NCBI RefSeq assembly: GCF_011089895.1
Contig: NZ_JAANAT010000002.1
Span: 124,001-188,000, forward strand
Length of the DNA stretch: 64,000 nt
Direction: 5' to 3'
Origin: Mucilaginibacter inviolabilis
GTDB lineage: Bacteria; Bacteroidota; Bacteroidia; Sphingobacteriales; Sphingobacteriaceae
This document shows positions 44,451-53,300 of the stretch, one piece after another. The notes beneath the pieces are model-generated. The model searched no databases. It was not told the DNA's origin and worked only from the letters and a program-made list of their open reading frames with translations. The translations under genes were made by a program, and so were the position numbers. How positions within the stretch are numbered: position 1 is the first letter of the stretch; every line of letters starts with the position of its first letter.

Positions 44451-45335
44451 ATGGATTTCAATTTTTATCAAGAAGAAGCAAAAAAGACTATACAGAAAAA
44501 TGCATCTAGGAACAATGACACGGAGATCGTGCCTTTTCTAGGAATTATTGGCGAGATTGGTTCTGTTGTAAGCCAACTGAAGATAAAGTTAAGAGTGGGG
44601 GATTCTTATGTTGCTTATAAGAAAAAGCTCGGTGAGGAGCTTGGTGATGTATTGTGGTATCTGTCAACTATAGCGACACAGAATGATTTGACTTTGGATG
44701 ACATTGCATCTAAGAATTTGGACAAAATTTGCGACCGGTTTTTAACTGATGAATCGGATAAATATGTTGATTTTGATCATTCATTCCCGGCAAATGAAAA
44801 ATTTCCGGAGGAATTTGAAATCGAGTTTGTCGCATATGAGGAAGAGGGTAAAAACAAATTAAAAATCATTGATAAGCGTGACGATCAAATGATCGGCGAT
44901 CCACTTACTGATAATACATACGAAGAAGATGGTTATCGTTTTCATGACATATTTCACTATGGTTACCTGGCAGTACTCGGATGGTCTCCTGTATTACGTA
45001 AATTATTGAAGATAAAAAGAAAAAGTGATCCTGAAATTGATGAAAACGAGGACGGAGCAAGATCCCAAATCACAGAAGAATTGATTTCCCTTTATATTTA
45101 TCATCATGCTTTAGATCATAACCTACTTCAGTATGGGACAAGTGTAGATTCTGGCTTAATCAAGCAAGTTCAAACTCTTGTAAAAAACACTGAAGTGAAA
45201 GAGTGCAGTGGCAAACAATGGGAAAAAGCTATTTTGAATTCCTATGAAATATTTAATAAGCTACGAAAAAATAACGGTGGTCGTGTTTTAGTCAGCCGAA
45301 AGAACAGAGCATTAATTTTTTTAGGTATCCATTAA
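44451..45335 (+). CDS. MazG-like pyrophosphohydrolase with C-terminal domain
   Basis: The 294-residue first gene of the seven-gene operon. Residues ~1-100 are MazG-like (GIIGEIGSVVSQLK with Glu35; LGEELGDVLWYLSTIA with Glu62/Glu63 and Asp66). In the usual ExxE...ExxD metal pattern the second Glu is Ser38 (EIGS), so activity may be altered. Residues ~140-294 form a separate helical region (YEEDGYRFHDIFHYGYLAVL, EELISLYIYHHALDHNLLQY) resembling the MazG C-terminal domain described in clusters linked to modified DNA bases. MazG enzymes cleave NTPs or dNTPs to monophosphates, so control of a (modified) nucleotide pool or signal is plausible. Nine bases precede the next gene. Confidence 0.8.
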   Translation: MDFNFYQEEAKKTIQKNASRNNDTEIVPFLGIIGEIGSVVSQLKIKLRVGDSYVAYKKKLGEELGDVLWYLSTIATQNDLTLDDIASKNLDKICDRFLTDESDKYVDFDHSFPANEKFPEEFEIEFVAYEEEGKNKLKIIDKRDDQMIGDPLTDNTYEEDGYRFHDIFHYGYLAVLGWSPVLRKLLKIKRKSDPEIDENEDGARSQITEELISLYIYHHALDHNLLQYGTSVDSGLIKQVQTLVKNTEVKECSGKQWEKAILNSYEIFNKLRKNNGGRVLVSRKNRALIFLGIH

Positions 45336-45344
45336 GAGATTTAA

Positions 45345-46340
45345 ATGTCAATTATCATAAATAAAATAAATAAACCTAAGCCGTCAATCGTTTTTGACAC
45401 TTATTGGTATTTTGCGGCTGAACGACAAAAAGTATTTTTTAATAGGTTTTCTGATTCATACCCCCCTTGGTCAAAAGATCCGATAATTCAACATTATAAG
45501 TTTACAAATGCTTATCGTATTACAGATAGGGTTAGCCAGTACTTAGTAAAGAATATTATTCATCAAGGAGATCAAAAGCCAGAAGAACTCTTATTTCGCA
45601 TATTGTTATTTAAACTCTTTAATAAAATTGAAACCTGGGAGTTAGTAGAAAAGAACTTTGGAGAAGTTCGATTTGATACTTATGACTATGCTATTTACGA
45701 CCAAATTCTAACTACTGCCCGCGAGCAAGGGCTCGCAATCTATTCTGGTGCGTATATTATGGCTTCGGCAAAAAGCGCATTTGGATTCAAGTATAAACAC
45801 CAAAATCATCTTAAGCTACTTGAGCTGATTATGGAGCAAAATACTTTTCAACGATTGCTAAACTCCCGATCTCTGGAAGCGCTTTATCAAGAACTTTTAA
45901 AATTACCATCGATCGGTTCATTTCTGGCCTATCAATATGCGATTGATATCAACTATAGTAATTTGACTGACTTTTCCGAAATGGAATTTGTAAAAGCTGG
46001 TCCAGGAGCAAAAGATGGCATCAGAAAGTGTTTTTCGGTTCAGGATGATCTATCTGATGAAGATATTATCAAATGGATGGCTGATCGCCAAGAACAAGAA
46101 TTTCAACGTTTAGAAATCGATTTCAAAGATCTTTGGGGTCGGCCTTTGCAGTTAATTGATTGTCAAAATCTTTTCTGTGAAGTAGATAAATATGCGCGTC
46201 TGGCACATCCTGAAGTCCGTGGAATTTCTGATAGAACACGCATTAAACAAAAATTCAAACCGACCGGGTTAAAACGAATAAATTACTGTTTTCCCGAAAA
46301 ATGGCAGTTAAAAGAAATTGATTTACCTAATTCTCATTAA
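45345..46340 (+). CDS. Helical HhH-glycosylase-like protein (5-hmdU kinase helical-domain type)
   Basis: The 331-residue protein resembles the family described as the 5-hydroxymethyl-dU DNA kinase helical domain or the related glutamyl/putrescinyl-thymine pyrophosphorylase-like proteins. The features I recognise are YWYFAAERQKVFFNRFSDSY, YKFTNAYRITDRVSQYLVKN, IYSGAYIMASAK and LLKLPSIGSFLAYQYAIDIN. The last has the look of a helix-hairpin-helix (LPxIGxxxA) followed by an Asp, as in DNA glycosylases. There is no P-loop, so it is not itself a kinase. A role in recognising or excising a modified thymine is a reasonable guess, untested. It abuts the TIR gene with no gap. Confidence 0.7.
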   Translation: MSIIINKINKPKPSIVFDTYWYFAAERQKVFFNRFSDSYPPWSKDPIIQHYKFTNAYRITDRVSQYLVKNIIHQGDQKPEELLFRILLFKLFNKIETWELVEKNFGEVRFDTYDYAIYDQILTTAREQGLAIYSGAYIMASAKSAFGFKYKHQNHLKLLELIMEQNTFQRLLNSRSLEALYQELLKLPSIGSFLAYQYAIDINYSNLTDFSEMEFVKAGPGAKDGIRKCFSVQDDLSDEDIIKWMADRQEQEFQRLEIDFKDLWGRPLQLIDCQNLFCEVDKYARLAHPEVRGISDRTRIKQKFKPTGLKRINYCFPEKWQLKEIDLPNSH

Positions 46341-46829
46341 ATGGCAGGTTCGTATAACATTTTTATAAGTCATAAAGGTGAAAATGACGCTCAGGTTCAA
46401 GGTTTAAAAAACAGATTGAAGAACGCGGGCTATGATGTCAGAAATTTTTCCGTCGATAGCACTAATCATAGAGATGGTCGGCGCCCCACAGACACTGTTA
46501 TTGCACGTTTATTAAGAATGCGGGTTAGCTGGTCCAGTACATTGATTTGCCTGATAGGTTCGGATACGCACACCAGCAAGTATGTTAACGACGAAATTAA
46601 ATATGCGCATGATCAAGGAAAGAGAATTGTAGGCATTTATGCGCATGGTTCAGCAAATGCTGTAGACCTACCTGAAAACTTTAAAAAATATGGGGGAACA
46701 CCTTTAGGTTGGAACTCTTTAGACAAATTATGCGATGCTATCGAAGGCAAAAAGATGCCCGCAGAAAATGCTGATGGAACACCGCGTACACCTATTGTCA
46801 ATATTACTAGGGTAAAATGTTATAGTTAA
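46341..46829 (+). CDS. TIR-like (MTH538/ThsB-type) protein 1
   Basis: The 162-residue single domain begins YNIFISHKGENDAQVQGLKN and continues GYDVRNFSVDSTNHRDGRRP, SSTLICLIGSDTHTSKYVND and EIKYAHDQGKRIVGIYAHGS. Glu85 in NDEI occupies the position of the TIR catalytic glutamate. The pattern is that of the MTH538-like TIR branch to which the Thoeris ThsB proteins belong; those make cyclic ADP-ribose-type signals from NAD+ on phage infection. Its start directly follows the stop of the previous gene. No effector domain is fused. Confidence 0.85.
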   Translation: MAGSYNIFISHKGENDAQVQGLKNRLKNAGYDVRNFSVDSTNHRDGRRPTDTVIARLLRMRVSWSSTLICLIGSDTHTSKYVNDEIKYAHDQGKRIVGIYAHGSANAVDLPENFKKYGGTPLGWNSLDKLCDAIEGKKMPAENADGTPRTPIVNITRVKCYS

Positions 46830-46831
46830 AA

Positions 46832-47446
46832 ATGGGATATTATTCATACAAAATTGAACATGACTTCGGTCTTGCACCTAATCCTTTCGGTAGTTACTGC
46901 ACGTTAGCAGTCTGTAAGCCGGATATTCGTAGAAATAAAAAACTTCAGTTGGGGGACTGGATATTTGGAACAGGTAGTGCCAAGTTAAAAAATCTTAATT
47001 ACTTTATCTACGGTATGCAGGTAGAGGAGAAAATTACGCTCGAACAATATTGGGATGACCCAAGGTTTCAGTATAAGAAACCAATTCTAAACGGCAGCCT
47101 AGTGGAACTCTATGGGGATAATTTCTATCATCGCGATGCGAAAACAAACGACTGGATACAAGAAGATTCAGCTCATTCTTTAGATGGAGGTGTCGTTAAC
47201 GAGGATCATTTAAAGGCTGACACTGGTGGTGAGTTTGTGCTTATCTCCAAAACTTTCTATTATTTTGGAGATAAGGCATTTAAGATTCCCGATCAATTCT
47301 TGGAAATATGTAACCGAGGTAGAAATGTAAAAAGTAATGCTATCCCAGCGCTTGTCGCTGACCAATTTATTGCGTGGCTATCTCAAAATTATACATTAGG
47401 CATTCATGGTGATCCAATAAATTGGACAAGCATCCATTTTTCATAG
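46832..47446 (+). CDS. Nmad2-like protein (nucleotide-modification-associated)
   Basis: The 204-residue protein matches my recollection of the Nmad2 pattern: KIEHDFGLAPNPFGSYCTLA, VCKPDIRRNKKLQLGDWIFG, TGSAKLKNLNYFIYGMQVEE, KITLEQYWDDPRFQYKKP and GDNFYHRD. The family is defined by association with hypermodified or modified-base gene clusters and has no known reaction. Two bases separate it from the TIR gene. Its presence beside MazG-like and HhH-like genes strengthens a link to base modification for this operon. Confidence 0.78.
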   Translation: MGYYSYKIEHDFGLAPNPFGSYCTLAVCKPDIRRNKKLQLGDWIFGTGSAKLKNLNYFIYGMQVEEKITLEQYWDDPRFQYKKPILNGSLVELYGDNFYHRDAKTNDWIQEDSAHSLDGGVVNEDHLKADTGGEFVLISKTFYYFGDKAFKIPDQFLEICNRGRNVKSNAIPALVADQFIAWLSQNYTLGIHGDPINWTSIHFS

Positions 47447-47473
47447 GTTTATCTATTTATATAATCTTAATTG

Positions 47474-48637
47474 ATGACGTACGTATACCAAATAATCGTG
47501 TTAGGAACTACCAACCCGAGTACTGAAAAAATAATAAAATTATTTTTCGAAAAGATTGCTGATTTGGAACTTCAGCCAGAGTTTTACAAAGTAATAACGA
47601 GTTCGGAGATAGGTCAGGAATATAAGGGAAACCAGCCTGCATTTGTGTTGTATTTCGGGAATGAAGAAGATCATAAAGACGTGGATATTCTTGACCACCT
47701 TTTAAAAGATGGAAATATAATTTTACCAATTTTTAAGAAATCGTTTTCGAAAGAGATACCTAAGATTCTGGAAAACCAAAATGGTCTTTTATACGACGAG
47801 TCATTAGATGAAAAAATCGTTAACTTAATTTTAGAAAGTTTTGGCAAATTAAGAAATTCGAGAAAAATATTTATCAGTTACAAAAGGGACGAATCGACTT
47901 CCGTTGCCATTCAGCTATATGAGGCATTAGAGAAAAGCAATTTCGACGTATTTTTAGATACGCATTCCATCAAACAGGGTGAGCCTTTCCAGGATGAGCT
48001 GTGGCACCGCATGACTGATTGCGATGTAATTGTGATACTCAACACATTAAATTTTTTGACCAGTCAATGGTGTGAAAAGGAAATTGCCGAGGCCAATGTT
48101 AAACAAATTGGTGTTCTTCAATTGGTTTGGCCAAGTCATACTTTAGAAAAAATGGCGCAACTTTGTTACCCCACTTTATTGAAGCCTGAAAATTTCGAAA
48201 ATAATCTTTTTGATAATAAAGATTTATCCAAATTAACGTCATTAACCGTAAAAAATATAGTCCAGCAAGTAGAGTCTATTCGGGCAAGGAATTTGGCGGC
48301 ACGTCAGGACAATTTAATCACCGAATTTTTAAATATTGCTCGTAAATTTGGTAAGCAAGTCAATCTTCAGCCGGAGAGGTTTATAACGGAGGATATTGCT
48401 GATCAAAAAAGACGCATCTTTATACCTTCAGTTGGTATACCGCAATCCATTGATTGTAATCAATCCTCTGAATTAAAGAAGGAAATCAGGGAATATTCAG
48501 TCGATGAAGTTTATCTCATTTATGATGATGTTCGTATTAGGGAAAAGTGGCTGAAACACTTGAGATACCTGAACGAATATTTGGACGTGAAAACTATAAA
48601 AAAACAGGAATTTGACTCATGGCTGCAGAACAATTGA
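47474..48637 (+). CDS. TIR-domain protein 2 with N-terminal receiver-like domain
   Basis: From ATG 47474 (TTG at 47471 ignored) the product is 387 residues. Residues 1-~115 form an alpha/beta unit (YQIIVLGTTNPSTEKIIKLF, PAFVLYFGNEEDHKDVDILD). Residues ~130-225 are a classical TIR (KIFISYKRDESTSVAIQLYE, FDVFLDTHSIKQGEPFQDEL, CDVIVILNTLNFLTSQWCEK), with Glu203 in WCEKE as the likely NADase glutamate. A C-terminal region of ~150 residues may be a ligand or partner module; its end (LIYDDVRIREKWLKHLRYLN) resembles no domain I know. The 3' end overlaps the SLOG gene by 19 bases. Confidence 0.82.
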   Translation: MTYVYQIIVLGTTNPSTEKIIKLFFEKIADLELQPEFYKVITSSEIGQEYKGNQPAFVLYFGNEEDHKDVDILDHLLKDGNIILPIFKKSFSKEIPKILENQNGLLYDESLDEKIVNLILESFGKLRNSRKIFISYKRDESTSVAIQLYEALEKSNFDVFLDTHSIKQGEPFQDELWHRMTDCDVIVILNTLNFLTSQWCEKEIAEANVKQIGVLQLVWPSHTLEKMAQLCYPTLLKPENFENNLFDNKDLSKLTSLTVKNIVQQVESIRARNLAARQDNLITEFLNIARKFGKQVNLQPERFITEDIADQKRRIFIPSVGIPQSIDCNQSSELKKEIREYSVDEVYLIYDDVRIREKWLKHLRYLNEYLDVKTIKKQEFDSWLQNN

Positions 48638-49215
48638 AAAATATATTCTTATCTGCGAGTGTCCCTTTGGAAGAAAGGGATCTAAAATATTTCGACACCG
48701 CCGATATCATCGCGATCCGCGATGCGGTGATTGCTTTAACCCAAACGGTCTTACCTCAGTATCGTTTAATTTGGGGCGGTCACCCCTCAATTACACCTTT
48801 GATCAATTACGTAATGGAGAAGTTTGATTTAAACATCCAGGCTCATGTCACCATATATCAAAGTTTGTTTTTTGAAAAATTTTTTCCAGCCGACAATAAT
48901 AAGTTCGAGAATATCATTTTCACAGAAAATCTAAATGATCGAGACGCGAGCGTCGCAAATATGCGGAAACAAATGTTTACCGAAAATGACTTTGTGGCTG
49001 GTGTGTTCATAGGGGGCATGGAAGGAATAGAAGATGAATTTAAACTTTTGAGAGAATATCATCCGAACGCGTTGTTGCTTCCTATTGCAAGTACAGGCGC
49101 AGCGACTCAAATTGTTTATGATACTATTTTGCCTGAGGGGATGAAAAATGAAAGACTGCGAAAAGATTATGGCTTTATGAGTTTATTCCAGGAACTATTA
49201 ATCGAAAGAATTTAA
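48619..49215 (+). CDS. SLOG-family protein (cluster-3 type)
   Basis: The 198-residue Rossmann-like protein has SLOG signatures: NIFLSASVPLEERDLKYFDT, ADIIAIRDAVIALTQ, LIWGGHPSITPLINYV (GGHPSITP at 53-60) and FIGGMEGIEDEFKLLREYHP (about 130-149). SLOG domains bind nucleotide-derived ligands; the SLOG of ThsA in Thoeris senses the signal produced by TIR proteins. Here the SLOG is free-standing with no fused Sir2, transmembrane or nuclease effector. It starts inside the TIR protein 2 gene and ends five bases before TIR protein 3, so the three are probably made together. Confidence 0.8.
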   Translation: MAAEQLKNIFLSASVPLEERDLKYFDTADIIAIRDAVIALTQTVLPQYRLIWGGHPSITPLINYVMEKFDLNIQAHVTIYQSLFFEKFFPADNNKFENIIFTENLNDRDASVANMRKQMFTENDFVAGVFIGGMEGIEDEFKLLREYHPNALLLPIASTGAATQIVYDTILPEGMKNERLRKDYGFMSLFQELLIERI

Positions 49216-49220
49216 TTATT

Positions 49221-49889
49221 ATGGGTAGAAACATTTTTGTTTCCTATAAATATGCTGACAACAAGGTCCAGCGCTTGTCAGATTTACCCTGGAATGAATT
49301 TCCAAAAGTCAGAAATTATGTAGATAAACTCCAAGGTGTTTTGGCTGATTGGGATCACATAAATTTAGGTGAAAAGGACGGTGAAAGTTTAGCGAATTTT
49401 GCTGACTCAACGATTGAGACATCTTTAAAGGAAAAAATTTTCCGGAGTAGCGTAACCGTAGTCATGATTTCAAAAGGCATGAAAGAAATCTATCTCGATG
49501 AGAAAGATCAATGGATACCTTGGGAGGTTTCTTATTCGCTTCGCGAAATTACAAGAAGTGACAGGACTTGCCGCATGAATGCATTATTAGGCATTGTTTT
49601 GCCAGATGAAACCGGGAGTTATAATTGGTATTATATAGAAAATGCTAACTGCAACTGTACCACACATGGGACGGGACAATTATTTGAAATTTTGAGGTCA
49701 AATATGTTTAATATGAAGAGTCCAAATTTATCATCCTGTGACGGGTTAACTATTCATCATGGCGAATTCTCATTCATAAAAACCATAAGATGGTCGGAAT
49801 TTTTGACAAATCCCGATGGTTATTTAGATATAGCACTAAACATCAAGGACAATAAAAACTTATATAATATTAAAGTGAATCTTAGCTAG
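49221..49889 (+). CDS. TIR-like (MTH538/ThsB-type) protein 3
   Basis: The 222-residue protein begins GRNIFVSYKYADNKVQRLSD and contains SVTVVMISKGMKEIYLDEKD and QWIPWEVSYSLREITRSDRT, with Glu102 in PWEVS at the catalytic TIR position. It is typical of the MTH538-like TIR branch and distinct from the two other TIRs in the operon. A C-terminal stretch of ~90 residues (from about 130) extends beyond the TIR core. Last gene of the operon. It should act on NAD+ or make a signalling nucleotide (inference from family). Confidence 0.85.
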   Translation: MGRNIFVSYKYADNKVQRLSDLPWNEFPKVRNYVDKLQGVLADWDHINLGEKDGESLANFADSTIETSLKEKIFRSSVTVVMISKGMKEIYLDEKDQWIPWEVSYSLREITRSDRTCRMNALLGIVLPDETGSYNWYYIENANCNCTTHGTGQLFEILRSNMFNMKSPNLSSCDGLTIHHGEFSFIKTIRWSEFLTNPDGYLDIALNIKDNKNLYNIKVNLS

Positions 49890-50358
49890 ATAGCCGGGCT
49901 TATTTATCTTAAAGGTTTTATAAAAGTATCTAACTGCAATCGGACTTTCAACTGTTGAACGATTGCGATACGAAAATTAACACAAACAAAATACGTATCT
50001 ATTACTCAACCGTGGTATGTAGATACGCTTGCGGTGAATTTCAAAGTATAGTTTAGCATCAAGATGAAAAATCATTTCTTTTGCGCCGAGTGATATTAAA
50101 ACACTAATGGATGTGCCGAACTAAAATCCCCAGGGTTCCTTTCTTGCTCCAAATTGGCATTCCTGGTTTTATTCCTTTGTGCTATTTTAGAGTAATAGCT
50201 TCCTTTATTTATTAGTTGAGAAGTTAATTTTTGTTCAATTCAATCGATAATCCGAAAATAAATGTTTGAATTTAATATTATTTTATCCTTAAAAGAAACG
50301 TCTGCACTAAGTTTTAAAACTGGTAAATTAGCTTTTCACAATCTATTTAACCTATTTC
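49890..50358. other. Intergenic region between TIR operon and STAND gene
   Basis: About 470 bases, no gene recognised. An inverted pair CGTATCTA (49994-50001) and TAGATACG (50020-50027) with an 18-base loop may form a weak hairpin. The right half is strongly AT-rich and must hold the promoter of the STAND gene, but no TAnnTTTG site is convincing (AATGTTTG near 50260 is one base off). Confidence 0.4.
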
Positions 50359-53300
50359 ATGAGTAAATATTCTTGGATTTCACATGAACTTTATGCCAAT
50401 GAAGGTGGAAAGTTTCAGAGGGTCTGTAATTATTATCTTAAAAAAATGTTTCGAGGAGTTCAGTTTACTCCGGGGTCAGAAGAAGATACTGACAAAACAA
50501 GGCCAGGGCGCCCCGATTCTTATATTGTGCTTGATGAAGGTGGCTATATTTTAACTGAAATTACAACTCATGACAATTTAGATAAGGGAAAGTATAACGC
50601 CAAACTAAGAAAAGACCTAGAAGGGTGTCTTGAGTTCGATAAATGGGATATCGAACCAACACAGGTAAAATATATCGTGCTCTGTACCAACAAAGAAGTG
50701 GATTTTGAAGTATATGAATCGCTGAGAAAACTAGTTAAATCCTTTGAAATTCCTCTTACAATTTTAGGAGTTAATGAACTGACCAACTATTTGTATGATA
50801 AAGGGCGAATGTTTGCACGAGATATTTTCGGTATTCCTTTTGAAACAGGTCAGATTCTTGACAAAGCAGAATTTCTCAATGAATATAGCGGCAAAGGTTT
50901 CGTAACGCCACTTGATAATAATTTGTATGGAAGAGAACCCGAATTATTTTTTTTAAAATCTACATTCGAACAATCTGAGATCACAGTTATTACTGGTTCA
51001 CCAGGAGTAGGTAAATCTAAACTTGCGATCCAAGCTATGGCTGAATTTGTAAAAGATCATCCTAAATTTGAAGATTGTTACATCTGGTCGAAGCCGGAAT
51101 CCATTATGGAAGAGATTGTGATTTTCTTTGAATCCGGTAAATCCTATATCATACTTATTGATGATGCCAACAGACAATTGGAAAATCTGCTTCCAATTTT
51201 AGTTAAAACGCTTGCAAGTGATTTTATTATCAAATTAGTCCTTACAGTCAGGGATTATGCAAAAGAAGATGTAGAGAAACACTTAATAAATCGTGAATTT
51301 AAAGGAGTACGAATTAGTAGACTTTCAGATGATACAATTGATAAAATCATCTATAATGCCCCTTTTGGTGTTCTCACGTATCAATTAAGGGCACGGGTCA
51401 TCGAAATTGCAAAGGGCAATCCGAGATTAGCCATCATGGCCGCGGACGCGGTGAAGAAAGTCCCCGACATTGCATTATTAAACGACGTTTCCTCCATTTA
51501 CGAATCCTATTTTAATTCAGTTGTAAAAGATAAAAGTTTCCTTGCTGAGTCGTCCACAATAAAGGTCCTCGGCATATTGTCGTTTTTTCAAACACTCGAT
51601 ATACAGGAAAAGGAAGACCAAGATAAACTTAAAAGTTTTGGCATTAGCATAAGTGAATTTAGTGAAATTGTTCATGTTGCTGAGGCGATGGAGCTTGTCG
51701 AAATAAACTATAAATCAGTTGCAAAGATTGGTGACCAGGTATTGGGTACATATTTATTCCACTTGGCATTTGTCAAAAAAGGCTATTTAAGTCAGGATAC
51801 TCTATTTTTTGAATATTTTAATAGATATGTTTATCGTATTCGCGACACTTATCTTCCGGCGATAAACGCGTTTGGAGAAGAACAGATAATGGGAAAAGCT
51901 CGCCAGCCTTTGTTGAACTACCTTCTTCGGGTACAGTCAAATTATAAAGATACGGTTCATTTTTTAGAGGTTTTCGGAATCTATCTGCCAATGCAGTGTT
52001 TTTCATTTATTCGAAAATTAACCGACGCAGCTGAACAGTCCATTGATGAATTTGACTTTACCGACGCTTATCGAAAAACAAATCCACACGACTTCGACCC
52101 GGTCCTTAGGCTTTTAGAGCCATTTTATGAAAGAAGTCTAAAAGAGTTTTCAATTGCCCTTGGGCTGGCCATACAGCATGTGCAAAAGCGAAAGTCGCTA
52201 CTCGACTTACTTGTTAAGCAAATCAGGACTCCACTTTTTGCAAACGGAGATGATCTCGCAAACGGACTTCAGAAACAAAACATTGCTTATAATTTTTTTA
52301 AAACGCATCTGAACGATAGTTATATATATAAAATACTTTTCTATTACGGTTTTCAACACGCCCTTTTGAACACAACCTTTAGCCATGATCTTTACGAGGT
52401 GAAAGATGGAGACTATGTTTTCAAGGAAGAGTTCATAATACTAAGAAATCAATTCTGGTTAGATATCAAAGAGAACTATGAAATTGACAAGGATATTTGC
52501 TATGACCTTTTAATAGAATATTTAGAACAAAGGGGAGATTTAAATTATGTTTATCTCATATTGGATCAAGTTCATATTGCGGAAATTGTTAAATCTCATT
52601 TTGTTCCTTCTAAATATGAAGATTGTTATTTTGTGCAAGAATATATCAATCTGCTTACCGATAAGAGAATAGAAATCAAACAGGAGGTGAAAGTGCTCCA
52701 AAAAAAATATCACAATAAAATCTATTCGCTGCACGGGTCTTTAGCATTAGTTCGTAATAGGGTGCGAAAACAGTTCCTCGATTACGAAATAAAAGATATC
52801 TGGCAGGCAAAACTGGATTTTGTTAAAAAAACTGTAGTGGTAAGTAGCTTTGAAGATTTCTTGAAGATTTATGAATTTGTCGAGATAATCCGAGATTTTA
52901 AATTCTACCATAAAAACCCAATTAATTTCGGGCTGCCTGTGTTATTTGAGAACATATTTTTGGATAATATTGAGCTCGGCTTTCAAACGTTGGCTTTTTA
53001 TTTGGAGAAAGGCAATATTATAGAATTTACATCAACAAGGTTGTGTAATATTATTTTCCGCCAACTAAATGGAAATTATAAAAAACTATATGATTTAATT
53101 AGCTGGCCAAATTACAAACTTAAGCAAATATGGCTTGAAAATTACTTTGAATGGCTTCCAGAAGACGGTATTAATGTAGATTCTATTGCATTAATGCTGA
53201 CTTGTTTCCGACATGCAAGCAATCACTACAATGTTCACCCGCCCTATTTTGAAAAATATGAAAAGTTCAAACCTGGCACTTATAAGGACGTAGTTGAGAC

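Noticed and set aside
46341..49889. Operon as standard Thoeris
   Set aside because: No ThsA-type Sir2-SLOG or transmembrane-SLOG effector is encoded; the SLOG is free-standing and there are extra MazG-, HhH- and Nmad2-like genes.
49994..50027. Inverted pair after TIR operon as strong terminator
   Set aside because: Eight-base stem with an 18-base loop and no T-tract; too weak to call.
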